64,000 nucleotides of DNA from Notospermus geniculatus (Eukaryota; Nemertea; Pilidiophora; Heteronemertea; Lineidae). The notes under the pieces are model-generated. The model was not told the origin of the DNA. It worked only from the letters and a program-made list of their open reading frames with translations, and made no database searches. Made by a program: the position numbers and the translations under genes. The stretch spans positions 55,802 to 119,801 of the forward strand of contig NMRB01001907.1 in the NCBI GenBank assembly GCA_002633025.1, read 5' to 3'. This document shows positions 51,509 through 62,205 of the stretch, piece after piece. Numbering within the stretch: the first letter of the stretch is position 1; the number at the start of each line of letters is the position of its first letter.

Positions 51509-51747
51509 ATAGACCTTTCCAACAAAGATGGTGGCCTACTAGTTCTCCCACATGACACGTGGCCATTCATTGTTCAAGCATGATATAACACTACCAAACG
51601 CATCCTCTCAGACAATTATTTTACCTAAACCTTTATGCCCATTGCACACTTGACCAGCTTAGCGTGTCAGCGGCCATTGAATGGTATCAATCTTCTGACG
51701 TCATATGGTGAGAGCTGTTAGACCGCCATCTTTGTTGGAAAGGTCTG
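51509..51747. mobile_element. Foldback MITE with AGACCTTTCCAACAAAGATGG ends
   Basis: The left end AGACCTTTCCAACAAAGATG and the right-end complement CATCTTTGTTGGAAAGGTCT are exact; similarity continues for about 50 bases inward. It carries an ATGGCGG-like word and a TGACGTCA in its right arm, so such motifs here are not proof of promoters. Confidence 0.8.
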
Positions 51748-52725
51748 TAGGCCCTACGTGAGGCTCGCTTGTAGATATATTGATTCGTTCATCAAATTCA
51801 GTTCATCATTAGCATTATGTTGAGAAGTGTTTTCCAATGATATTCGTTGTTTCAGATCAATATTTGTTTAGAATAATCGAAAGATATATTTATGATCAAT
51901 AGAACCGCCCATCTAATCAATGAAATACATTGTATGCTTAGAACAATGCATTACAGGATGTCGCCAAAGGAACTAGTAGGGGAAAAACGAAGGTTAATTG
52001 TTTCAAGTAGTATTCGCGGTCGTTTTGTCAATGCTTTTTATGCCAATTCGACACATAACAGGAGAAAGATAAGAAAATGTGAAAACGTAATCATACAGTT
52101 ATGGTTGTTAAATTTCTTTGATTATTACTCATGCAAAGAGGCCCAAGGGATGGGTTTCCACTAGAATCGTGCTACTCCAGGCTCAGCATGCTTTTCGAAA
52201 ATTGGTAATGATTACCGGTATGATGGTGATGATGAATGATGATGACGGTGCATATAAAATATTTGGTTGGAAAGTCACAGTATAATTGGTGGCAGAGAGG
52301 CGGCAAACATCCATCACCAGATCTATGAAACTACACCTATTGTTGCTACTAATAAATTTAGACATGACGTACTCTCAGACTTATGAACCATTTTTATCGT
52401 TTTCTGTTCAACACATAGCCTAAGGTTATCTTCATACATGTAGGTGAACCAAAGGTTTCGAGAATTGGGTATCTTCTGGCTACATTTATGTTCCATCTAC
52501 GAACAAACAGAAAAGTTAAAAGTAATAAAGGTACCAAAATCCCTTCAAGCGCGCGAGATAGCTGTCAGGAAAATTGGAGGGTTTCAAAAAGTTGACTACG
52601 AGAATAGTCTATGTCACACTCTCCAAAAGAGAGAAACAGAGTTGGAGAAGTTAACTAACTGGGCCAGACGCTTGGAGTTTTGGACGTAGAGATTGGTGAG
52701 TCTTTGAAAGCATCTTATAAACCAT

Positions 52726-53000
52726 CGAGTGGTCGAGTGGTTAGCGCGCTTGACTACCAAACTGTACAATGGGTCGGCGCGGGTTCGACTCCGGGCGAAG
52801 GCATGTACAAAAAGTTGTGAAACATTAATGCAGGGTCCGTCGGATGGGACTAAAAGCCGTGGTCCCTTGTACCTGAGTGTCTATGCCAGGGCAAGTAAAA
52901 GACCCCACGCAGGTGGACAGTAGCCTGTCGTGGACTCCATACCTCCGGCAAAAATCCAACAGGGTTACGACGCCGGTAATGATATAGAATAGAATAGAGA
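52726..53000 (+). mobile_element. tRNA-derived SINE, apparently near full length
   Basis: The 5' part imitates a tRNA. It has an A box TGGTCGAGTGG at 52730-52740 and a perfect B box GGTTCGACTCC at 52782-52792, but the acceptor and anticodon stems do not fold as a real tRNA, so this is a promoter head and not a gene. Behind it is a GC-richer body (about 52830-52960) with the paired words GGGAC and GTCCC and the phrase AAAAGACCCC, reminiscent of the conserved central domains of metazoan SINE superfamilies. I cannot name the superfamily. It ends in a short reiterated tail (ATAGAATAGAATAGA, about 52984-52998). No clear target-site duplication was found. It would depend on a LINE for movement, and no partner LINE is intact here. 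It was the only copy I noticed in the window. Confidence 0.75.
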
Positions 53001-53225
53001 GTTTGTCAAATCCCACCAGGTGGCAATAAGACAAGTCTGAAGGGGTTAAACCTTCGTCGTTTATTCTCGACAAAGTTACCCGTACACGTATGTCTGCTTT
53101 GTAACCCAACTAAAAAAAGTTGAAACGCAAACTGTGTTGATGCTGATAGATTTTTAACATCAATACCTGATTATCTCCTGAATTCCTAAATCGTTTATTA
53201 TTTGTCACAAAGCAGCCGTATTGTA

Positions 53226-53292
53226 AAAAATAGACAGAATTCTGTCTATTTTTCTTATACAGGCCGTATTTCAGGAATACGGGCTGTATAAG
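53226..53292. repeat. Two abutting perfect palindromes
   Basis: AAAAATAGACAGAATTCTGT and its complement half form a 28-base palindrome (53226-53253). It is followed at once by CTTATACAGGCCGTATT and its complement (53254-53292), which contains the GGCCGTATT terminal word of the foldback class. Confidence 0.8.
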
Positions 53293-55410
53293 AAGAGGTG
53301 ACAAAGAATATTCGTGATAATATAGATTTTCTGTACGATTGATTTCAATTGGCCAATCAGAACGTAATACTTGTCAGTAGGAAAACAAAACAATATCCAA
53401 ATCACCGATACACAAATAAATATAATACAAATGAAGAAGCTACTTTGTGCCCTGAAGTAATTTGTCACCAATTCTATGATACTACCATTTACCAATATTT
53501 TGTTATTGTTCTGGAATTATTTTATGATATCATCTAAATAATAGAAATTCTTCTAACATTGTGATAAAATAAGTTTTTATATTGCCGCTCCTGTTCTGCC
53601 TGTACGAACCCCTCAGGCATGCAGAAGTATCGCCTTGATAAGTTTGAATTATCACGACAATGCAACGGAGTTTTTCACTTCGAATCGAACCTTATAATCA
53701 ATGGTTATTACAATTGTTACCTTCTGCTAGAAACTCCGGCTGCATTATCAGGCTTTTTGCTTCGCAATGCACTTTTTGTAGCCTAGAGCTCTCATAACCA
53801 CATACTGCATATCGTGATATTGTACTGGAATGGTAACGGTGTTCATTCAAAGCAGTTACCAAACAGACGATAATTCCGCGTTGGCCTTCTGTTGTACTTC
53901 TGCTTCCGGCAGAACTGCCATATCAGTAAAACAATTCATCGATGGCTCTTCAGATTCTGGGGATGTAAGCTTACTTGAGTAACCTCGACATAAGTATTTC
54001 CCGAGGGGATAATTGACAAAACAAAAATACTCCCAAGTAACCGCACGCAAAGCTGACGAATGTTTCAAAATAGAAAAAGATGCATTGTGCATGTACACGT
54101 ACATGTATATAGCCTATGTACATGTGCATGACCCAATACTTAAAACCTTCACGTATCGGTATAAATAGCTACTAAAACTATTGTAACATCTCGTACATGT
54201 ATTTACATTACGTGCAAAAAATGAGACCTACTTACACGTACGTCAGTTTGTTTGACCTCAATATTACAGTTTCCGCGACAGCAGGTTTAGGGCGAGTCCG
54301 TATCCGCAAATATACACAAGGCATAACGTATTGCGCAATAAACCACAATATCCAATACACAAGGGACTGTACATTCCTCCATACATCAACCCCATCTACA
54401 CTTTCACTGCACGTTCTCTTGAAAGACACAGCGGAATATGATATGTCGATATCATGATCTCATCGGCATAAACACACCCTAAAGTTGGCCAAATATTAGG
54501 AAAACGATATTGGCAATGTGTGGGTAAATATTTTCATAGTACTGAAGATTACGCTCCACTCAACTCAAAGTCAATATTTAAAGACTATCTCTAAAACAAT
54601 GAGAGTGGTAGACACAGAACTTCATATTGTCAACAGCCCTTGACTCAACAAATATACTATCGCTCTCCTTTTTAGCACTAGACCCAATTTTTCTCGCCTG
54701 CGTACACTCCATGTTTTCAGGATGGAGTGGGAGTAAATGTACATGGCCATACAGTGTAGATGAAATAGACATGTTGCTTATCCCATGACGGCATCATGCA
54801 GTCTCGGAGGAAAGCCTTGGGACAACTCATGGGAAGAAGATAGTTCCGTAGAAGGAACTACCATGATGTTGCAAAAGTGAAACCAAAAGTGAAACACTAC
54901 TGCCAAAAAAGTGGGAAAAGGCTTGAGCAGCAAATGGTAACAACATCAACCCGTTGGTGCCAAGAGTTAACGATTAGATAAAGGCTGAACTCTACCGAGC
55001 TGCAATTTTTTCTGCACCACAACTTGCTATAACCGCAGTTACTACATGTTTCTCTTCAATAATACTCTCAGGTCAAAGGATATAAGAACGATTGTTTGAA
55101 AATCCTGAAGAGTTATTGTACTTTGAATATTTGAAATATTCATGTACATGTAGTTATAACAGCAAGTTTTTTATGTTACGAATTCTCTACAGAGTTAGTA
55201 TTTCTTCTAATTTGCATAATATGGAGGCAGCGCTTATGCAAATGAGAACCTTTCTGCATTATCCATTATTTTATGCCCTGTGGGCATGTGCTGTGTTTAT
55301 AATGGCACTGCACGAACAAAATATTGATGAGTCACAGGAGGCCTAGAATAATCGATGTAGTTATGGCCTTTAGAATAGACAACGTATTACCTTACTTTTT
55401 TCTTCGGCGA
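53293..55410. other. No gene seen
   Basis: AT-rich DNA with TACATGTA at 54100, 54194 and 55145. A short frame at 55222-55346 reads like a small hydrophobic peptide but has no support. Confidence 0.5.
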
Positions 55411-55412
55411 AC

Positions 55413-55562
55413 ATGATTGGAAAAGAAACAGACCGAACCTTCTGCCAGCCATGCAAAAAGAACCTTATGATCACCATGAATGCCTTCCACAACCATCACC
55501 TAAAATTCGGTGTCCCACAGGGCTCACTACTTGGGCCAAACCTATGCACGTTTTATACATAA
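55413..55562 (+). pseudogene. Non-LTR retrotransposon reverse transcriptase fragment
   Basis: One open frame carries the residues FGVPQGSLLGP (codons from 55506), which match the GVPQGS-x-LGP motif of LINE reverse transcriptases (known family knowledge). The upstream residues NAFHNHHLK are consistent with the region just before that motif in LINE proteins. The frame runs into a TAA at 55560, and no catalytic YADD box, endonuclease domain or further RT sequence could be recognised around it. It is a short dead remnant of a retrotransposon. The clade (CR1, RTE, Jockey-like) cannot be told from this piece. It lies immediately upstream of the duplicated 2.75-kb segment and is not part of the duplicated unit. 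Confidence 0.7.
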
Positions 55563-56495
55563 AACCGAGGCGACAGAACATGCCTTCATCATGCGCTTGT
55601 AGAGTTGTAATGAGTATCTTTCACGTCCAGTGTGTATGTTATTTTTCAAACTGTCCTACAATGACCCAAAATGACTTTTGTGTGCAAAGAAAGCTGCCAT
55701 CAGCCTCTTAAATTTCAGACGGGTGCATCGACTTCTCTTTGAATGAACCTAGCTGACACCAGTCTACCACAAGGTCCAGGTAAAAGTAGTGGGGATGACC
55801 AATAAACGTAATACCTCCTCCGAATGGTCCATCACAATTGGTTTTTTCCTGAAGGAAATTTAATGAATATCAATAAAGTGAAAGGATGCACAACTGATAC
55901 GATTGGTGCCAGTGCTTTTCTCATAATTCCCAACATCTGCAGCAAGGCCGTTCACTACATACTAATGTCAGCTGCAGTGTCCCCATTGTTTCCTTCCTCT
56001 ACCGTGCACACTTGTAGTGATAGAACACTTTATCGGGATAAAAAAATACATACGTTCTATGTTACGCTTTTGCCATTCTGCAAGCGAAGCCGATAAAAAT
56101 ATAAAGGATCCCATGCTAATGAAAATGTCTGCAGTGAATACAATGATATAGCAATACGTATACGAGCATACTATCTATTGCTTTTAAACTTCTTTTTTTA
56201 TTGAATGCTGTGATAATTTACAATGTCAGCATATACGACAGTCTCTTGTTGTAGGCCTGATACAGGAAGACCTCAGGGCATGGTTCCATATTCTCTTTCA
56301 TATTGCATCCGTAGGCCTCGGGCATATTTTTCATATATATTGGTATGCTGTAACATCGAGAGTGCCTATTATTCACATTGATTCTCACACAACTATTGCC
56401 TTTGAGGAGACCACGAAGGCCTACACACCATGTGTCTACCTTGACATACTGTTTTTACAAAAAGTGAGAAAATTGTTACTAGTAATATACATGTA

Positions 56496-56735
56496 CAGTG
56501 TGGTGACTCAAACTGAAAATTATTTTATTCGTACGCGATTTTACTCATGCATAACTAATCGTGTTGACTATTTTTGCAGTTGTTTAGGCAAATAGAAGGG
56601 GTGCCAGCTTATTACGTAATCACCCGTCACCCCTTCCATTTACCAGATGAACTGCGAATACGACAAGCACCATTAGTTATGCGTCAACGACTTCGCGTAC
56701 GAATAAAATAATTTTCAGTTTGAGTCACCACACTG
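56496..56735. mobile_element. Tc1/mariner-like foldback MITE, present in one haplotype copy
   Basis: The element begins CAGTGTGGTGACTC and ends with its exact complement GAGTCACCACACTG. The arms remain similar for roughly 100 bases around an AT-rich and GGGGTG-containing centre. CAGTG ends next to a TA are the signature of Tc1-like elements (family knowledge). The left flank is TA, the last bases of a TACATGTA at 56488-56495. The right flank reads ATATA, so the TA duplication is imperfect. The homologous place in copy 2 (about 59250-59265) lacks the element and reads TACATA. No transposase frame is present, so the element is non-autonomous. Confidence 0.7.
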
Positions 56736-57145
56736 ATATAAGCCTACACCGACTGACTAGGTACTTTTTAAAACTTTATATTAAACCCTCGCGAATATTC
56801 TAGGCAGAAGTGGGCATAAATACTGTAACTTTTCATATCAAAGCCCTGAAATAGTTTGGTAACAATCTGAAGAGCTTCTACCCACGATATTGTTCTTAAC
56901 TCAGTTCTGACATTGTTTTCCGGCAACCTTTTCAAAAGTCTGCATGAACCCTGGTGGGAGGATTCACCTCCAAGATGAAACTTGCCACACATGGAACTTG
57001 TGTATTTCACCGTCTATAAAACCTACTCCTACACGACTATAGTTTTTCTTAACGATCGACAATGCTAAATTGACAAATAAACAACAAATGTTGTCTGCAA
57101 GTCTCTAAAAATTTTTGGCATTTAGATTATTAAAAACACCTGACA

Positions 57146-57157
57146 TAGGTAATCTAT
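57146..57157 (+). other. Empty target site of the 186-bp insertion
   Basis: Copy 1 shows TAGGTAATCTAT once and uninterrupted at this place, while copy 2 has it on both sides of the 186-bp element. This is the pre-insertion state. Confidence 0.85.
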
Positions 57158-58350
57158 ATGTCGTTTGGTCGTGTTTTCTTTACGTTCACCAAATCGCTAG
57201 CTTTGCATGACGATTCAGCCATTGGGGCCAAGAAAACTGACCGAGCGTATAAGACGAATACAAGAATAGATTTTTTCATGGCCAACACAACGCTTTACAA
57301 CCCTTGCGGCGTAAAGTGTCAACTCTGCATTCAAATTCATATCCACACCGAAATGTGAACAAAGGACCCTCGATCCTCCCGTTCGCACAAAACAACCATT
57401 TTTCACTATACATGTAAAACTATTCTTACGCCACAACACTGACTTATTTGACCTGATGTTGCGTCACCCTCGTAGTTTCCATGCGTTCCTCAACCTCGGC
57501 ACACATCGCGGTCACATTATTACACAAATCCCACACAGGTATTTTCTTTTACCGAGGTTGAATGTGTGGGACCCCCGCAACGATTTTTGCAAAAAAATCC
57601 GAAAAAGGCATATTAAAACGCCAAAAATCGCTATTTTTAATCAACGGGACACAACTGGGCATAAAAACAGACCCATGCCACCTCACTGTCATGAGATACG
57701 TTAATGCTTTAATGCCAAAAACTGCGTTACAAGCTCAAATCGGGCCCAGATATAAAGGGACAATAGGCCTACGTGAACCAATACATGTACATCGAAATAA
57801 GACTTTCTCCACACACCAAAACTGATCAGGGTACGAACGTCGTGGTGTTTGGAATTCCGACTTCAATATTTGGCCTACATGCTCCGAGTTCGCGATTACC
57901 TTGAAAATAAGGATCCTAAATTTCAAGATCATGACACTAAGATCGCATACATGTACCCTTTCGACAATATTACATGTATTTTAATCCGACATCGTGACAA
58001 AATGTACATTCAGTGCGTGGTTGCTCAAAATGACTGTTCTCGTTTCCAGCTGAAGAAGGCTAGACCAGACAAATGCCAGACATCAACAGAAATGTTGACT
58101 TCAAGTCTGTTGCCTTGTAACGCCTTAGAGAATGCTTGGAATACGCGGGCGCTTCGAAAGCTGTCTACTCCGTGCTGAGATCATCCTCTTCAGGCACACC
58201 AGACGCACGCGGCCACGGGTAAGAAGAGCCTTAGGACATGAAAAACAATATCTAGTGTTTCATTGAAATAAAGATTATAATTAATTTTCATTCCAGCCAA
58301 AGCGGTGTTGTGAAGACATTGAAACATATCATCAACACACGATGGCGGCC

Positions 58351-58351
58351 N
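58351..58351. other. Single N at contig junction
   Basis: One undetermined base separates the two copies of the 2.75-kb segment. It interrupts the candidate coding start ATGGCGGCC of copy 1. I read it as an assembly join of two overlapping, unmerged contigs. Confidence 0.85.
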
Positions 58352-59681
58352 TCATGCGCTTGTAGAGTTGTAATGAGTATCTTTCACGTCCAGTAGCATT
58401 GGTGTATGTTATTTTTCAAACTGTCCTACAATGACCCAAAATGACTTTTGTGTGCAAAGAAAGCTGCCATCAGCCTCTTAAATTTCAGACGGGGTGCATC
58501 GACTTCTCTTTGAATGAACCTAGCTGACACCAGTCTACCACAAGGTCCAGGTAAAAGTAGTGGGGGTGACCAATAAACGTAATACCTCCTCCGAATGGTC
58601 CATCACAATTGGTTTTTTCCTGAAGGAAATTTAATGAATATCAATAAAGTGAAAGGATGCACAACTGATACGATTGGTGCCAGTGCTTTTCTCATAATTC
58701 CCAACATCTGCAGCAAGGCCGTTGTATTTACCACTACATACTAATGTCAGCTGCAGTGTCCCCATTGTTTCCTTCCTCTACCGTGCACACTTGTAGTGAT
58801 AGAACACTTTATCGGGATAAAAAAATACATACGTTCTATGTTACGCTTTTGCCATTCTGCCAGCGAAGCCGATAAAAATATAAAGGATTCCATGCTAATG
58901 AAAATGTCTGCAGTGAATACAATGATATAGCAATACGTATACGAGCATACTATCTATTGCTTTTAAATTTCTTTTTTATTGAATGCTGTGATAATTTACA
59001 ATGTCAGCATATACGACAGTCTCTTGTTGTAGGCCTGATACAGGAAGACCTCAGGGCATGGTTCCATATTCTCTTTCATATTGCATCCGTAGGCCTCGGG
59101 CATATTTTTCATACATTGGTATGCTGTAACATCGAGAGTGCCTATTATTCACATTGATTCTCACACAGCTATTGCCTTTGAGGAGACCACGAAGGTCTAC
59201 ACACCATGTGTCTACCTTGACATACTGTTTGTACAAAAAGTGAGAAAATTGTACATAGGCGTTAACATCGACTGACTACATGTAGGTACTTTTTTAAACT
59301 TTATATTAAACCCTCGCGAATATTCTATGTAGAAGTGGGCATAAATACTGTAACTTTTCATATCAAAGCCCTGAAATAGTTTGGTAACAACCTGAAGAGC
59401 TTCTACCCACGATATTGTTCTTAACTCAGTTCTGACATTGTTTTCCGGCAACCTTTTCAAAAGTCTGCATGAACCCTGGTGGGAGGATTCGCCTCCAAGA
59501 TGAAACTTGCCACACATGGGGCTTGTGCATTTCACCGTCTATAAAACCTACTCCTACACGACTATAGTTTTTCTTAACGATCGACAATGCTAAATTGACA
59601 AATAAACAACAATGTTGTCTGCAAGTCTCTAAAAAATTTTGGCATTTAGATTATTAAAAACACCTGACATAGGTAATCTAT

Positions 59682-59867
59682 GGTAGAAATGAAATAGGTA
59701 ACACCGTCTTTTAAATCAACTATAGGTTATATTGAGACAAGCTTTCCACCCTATCGGGCCTTCATCAGGTCTGAGACCTGATGAAGGCCCGATAGGGTCG
59801 AAAGCTTGTCTCAATAACCTAGTTGATTTAAAAGACGGTGTTACCTACATGTATTTCATTTCTACTC
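59682..59867. mobile_element. 186-bp inverted-repeat insertion with 12-bp target duplication
   Basis: This is an almost perfect foldback present in copy 2 and absent from copy 1. The 12-base word TAGGTAATCTAT is found on both sides (59670-59681 and 59868-59879) and only once at the empty site (57146-57157), which proves insertion. The arms start TAGAAATGAAATA and differ mainly by a CATGTA and two TA insertions. The centre holds CTGATGA, a 5-bp stem with loop GATA, then GAAA (59778-59803). This resembles a hammerhead ribozyme core, and the left arm carries a near-copy in inverse orientation. No stem I partner is present, so an active ribozyme is unlikely. The long target duplication and hammerhead-like core suggest a Penelope-like or retrozyme relative more than a DNA transposon. 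Confidence 0.8.
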
Positions 59868-60971
59868 TAGGTAATCTATATATCCTTTGGTCGTGTTTTC
59901 TTTACGCTCACCAAATCGATAGCTTTGCATGGCGATTCAGCCATTGGGGCCAAGAAAACTGACCGAGCGTGTTAAGACGAATACAAGAATAGATTTTTTC
60001 ATGGCCAACACAACGCTTTACAACCCTAGCGGCGTAAAGTGTCAACTCTGCTTTCAAATTCATTTTCACACCGAAATGTAAACAAAGGACCCTCGATCCT
60101 CCCGTTCGCACAAAACAACCATTTTTCACCATACAATCATGTAGTTAAAACTATTCTTACGCCACAACACTGACTTATTTCACCTGATCTTGCGTCACCC
60201 TCGTAGTTTCCATGCGTTCCTCAACCTCGGCACACATCGCGGTCACATTATTACACAAATCCCACACAGGTATTTTCTTTTACCGAGGTTGAATGTGTGG
60301 GACCCCCGCAACGATTTTTGCAAAAAAAATCCGAAAAAGGCATATTAAAACGCAAAAAATCGTTACTTTTAATCAACGGGACACAACTAGGCATAAAAAC
60401 AGACCCATGCCACCTCACTGTCATGAGATACGTTAATGCTTTAATGCCGAAAACTGCGTTACAAGCTCAAATCGGGGCCAGATACATGTATAAAGGGACA
60501 ATAGGCCTACGTGAACCAATACATGTACATGTACATCGAAATAGGACTTTCTCCACACACCAAAACTGATCAGGGTACGAACGTCGTAGTGTTTGGAATT
60601 CCGACTTCAATATTTGGCCTAGGCCTACATGCTTCGAGTTCGCGATTACGTGTGTACCTTGAAAATAAGGATCCTAAATTTCAAGATCATGACACGAAGA
60701 TCGCATACCCTTTCGACAATATTACATGTATTTTAATCCGACATCGTGACAAAATGTACATTCAGTGCGTGGTTGCTCAAAATGACTGTTCTCGTTTCCA
60801 GCTGAAGAAGCATAGACCAGACAAATGCCAGACATCAACAGAAATGTTGACTTCAAGTCTGTTGGTCTTGTAACGCCTTAGAGAATGCTTGGAATACGCG
60901 GGCGCTTCGAAAGCTGTCTACTCCGTGCTGAGATCATCCTCTTCAGGCACACCAGACGCACGCGGCCACGG

Positions 60972-61049
60972 GTAAGAAGAGCCTTAGGACATGAAAAACA
61001 ATATCTAGTGCTTCATTGAAATAAAGATTATAATTAATTTTCATTCCAG
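60972..61049 (+). other. Candidate 78-bp intron in the leader of the 61,095 gene
   Basis: The sequence opens with GTAAGA after CCACGG and closes with TTTTCATTCCAG. The homologous copy at 58219-58296 has the same boundaries and the same length, so both signals are conserved between copies. An exon of unknown start, perhaps beginning after the CGTTTCCAG at about 60800 or from a promoter further upstream, would precede it. The sequence shows only the splice signals; use in vivo is inferred. Confidence 0.35.
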
Positions 61050-61214
61050 CCAAAGCGGTGTTGTGAAGACATTGAAACATATCATCAACACACGATGGCG
61101 GCCTCAGATTTAGATGTCATTATCGTGATATTGTTTGCTGTAATTATGGCATGGGCGATAAACCAAGATTGGAACCCGACAAATGATGTGCGAGAACCTG
61201 TAATTATGAATCAG
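61050..61214 (+). CDS. Candidate first coding exon, small membrane-anchored protein (partial gene)
   Basis: I do not recognise the product. A splice-acceptor-like sequence (TTTTCATTCCAG ending at 61049) precedes 45 bases of leader. Then comes an ATG at 61095 in a strong Kozak context (A at -3, G at +4; the start reads ATGGCGGCC, typical of animal first exons). Forty codons are open up to a strong donor, AATCAG|GTAATC, at 61214/61215, in phase 0. The peptide begins MAASDLD, continues with a run of about 15 hydrophobic residues (VIIVILFAVIMAWAI) that would make a membrane anchor or signal anchor, and then turns polar (NQDWNPTNDVREP). Read through the donor it stops after 15 more codons, which supports splicing. 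The copy at 58297-58350 carries the same acceptor, leader and the first three codons before an N cuts it off. Later exons were not identified and may lie beyond the window. A chance ORF remains possible. Confidence 0.4.
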
Positions 61215-62205
61215 GTAATCTCTCGGATGAGGACTCTATTCACGACCGCTCACAGCGATTGAGTGCGGGTTCTTGAATGGCTTCAGTTGCAGCTTGCAGA
61301 AGGGGTACCAAAGGGCAGGTCAAGGGAGACGTCTGTTACTAAGATTGCTTCGCCTGTAAATTAAATATAGTAGTCGCGTACTTCACGACAGCACTGTCAT
61401 TGTCAGTCTCCTCCGGACTGCTGTTCATTCGTAATGACATCTTCGAACGCGGTTAAAACATTTTATACCTGGATTGCTCTGGACCCCCTTTTCAAAATCC
61501 AAATCCTAAAAACGTGGTCCCCCTTCCGGAAAACAGGAAACGTCAGTAACTCAAGATCCAACGGCGCCCATCCTGCATGCTGCCCTCCAGAGGGCAGAAT
61601 AAGGGACAACTGGTAGCAGGTTCAGAATACTAGTACTCTGAACCAGGCGCCTACGAAAGGCGCCATGACACCAATGCAGTGCCCCTGAAGGCTGTTCTCG
61701 TCCACGAACGTGCCGAATACGAGAACCCTGCACATGTATGACGTATGCTTATCAATAGAACAATTTATAATAAATAGTGCCATCAAATTATAACCGAGAC
61801 AAGCACTAATTCAGGCCTTCATGTATTTATGGTAATTCAACACTTCTGCTATGAAGGACCGTTGAAATTGCTTATTGACATAAGAAATTTGACTAAATTC
61901 GTCCTATCTTCCTCTCATGCCATCGATTGCCTTGGCCTATTACTATCATTGACCTATTTCACTTACATGTATATTGAATACCCCGTTGTCGTAGTTCAGC
62001 TGTGGGATTGTATAATCCATGTTTCGTTACAACTACTTGTGTTTGCAGTCCTCGATCATGGAATCAAGTCAAAAACAATGCCAGTCGCCCCCATAACCGT
62101 TCACATTGTACTTTGAGGTAAAAAAATATTGTAAGCGACCGTATACTGTCACTCAAAGAAAATCGTTGGTTCCTTTTGTGCACTGCAGATAAAATTACCT
62201 AATGG
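61215..62205. other. Possible intron of the 61,095 gene, no exon recognised
   Basis: It follows the donor at 61214. A 60-codon frame and its reverse at 61.4-61.7 kb overlap a small inverted repeat (TTCAGAATACTAGTACTCTGAA, 61621-61642, perfect palindrome except its centre). No further exon is evident. Confidence 0.4.

Larger units (their letters stand above)
55593..58350 (+). repeat. 2.75-kb segment, copy 1 of 2 (probable haplotype duplicate)
   Basis: This segment is repeated at 58352-61100 in the same orientation with a few percent divergence and many small indels. It begins at TCATGCGCTTG and ends at GATGGCGGCC, directly against a single N at 58351. Copy 1 carries a 240-bp Tc1-like foldback (56496-56735) absent from copy 2, and lacks the 186-bp element of copy 2. 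Its sequence would continue smoothly into the bases after 61100. That is what is expected when two contigs carrying different haplotypes of one locus are laid end to end instead of merged. Confidence 0.9.
58352..61100 (+). repeat. 2.75-kb segment, copy 2 of 2 (probable haplotype duplicate)
   Basis: This is the second copy of the segment at 55593-58350. It starts immediately after the N at 58351 and, unlike copy 1, runs on into the candidate exon at 61095. It contains a 186-bp inverted-repeat insertion (59682-59867) that is missing from copy 1, where the single uninterrupted target site can be read at 57146-57157. Short indels of six bases, mostly CATGTA or GGCCTA after a TA, distinguish the copies at several places. 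Confidence 0.9.

Noticed and set aside
19080-51706. Scattered full CRE palindromes TGACGTCA (19.1, 34.2, 34.3, 43.6, 48.2, 51.7 kb)
   Set aside because: At least one lies in a foldback element arm and the others mostly lack promoter context, so only the 43.6-kb cluster was kept.
52726-52800. Second tRNA gene
   Set aside because: A and B boxes are present but the acceptor and anticodon stems do not pair, and SINE body and tail follow.
57849-58178. 109-codon frame in haplotype copy 1
   Set aside because: The second copy keeps the frame through a 6-bp indel but loses it near the end, and the 6-bp indel is a CATGTA insertion of the general kind. No protein family recognised.
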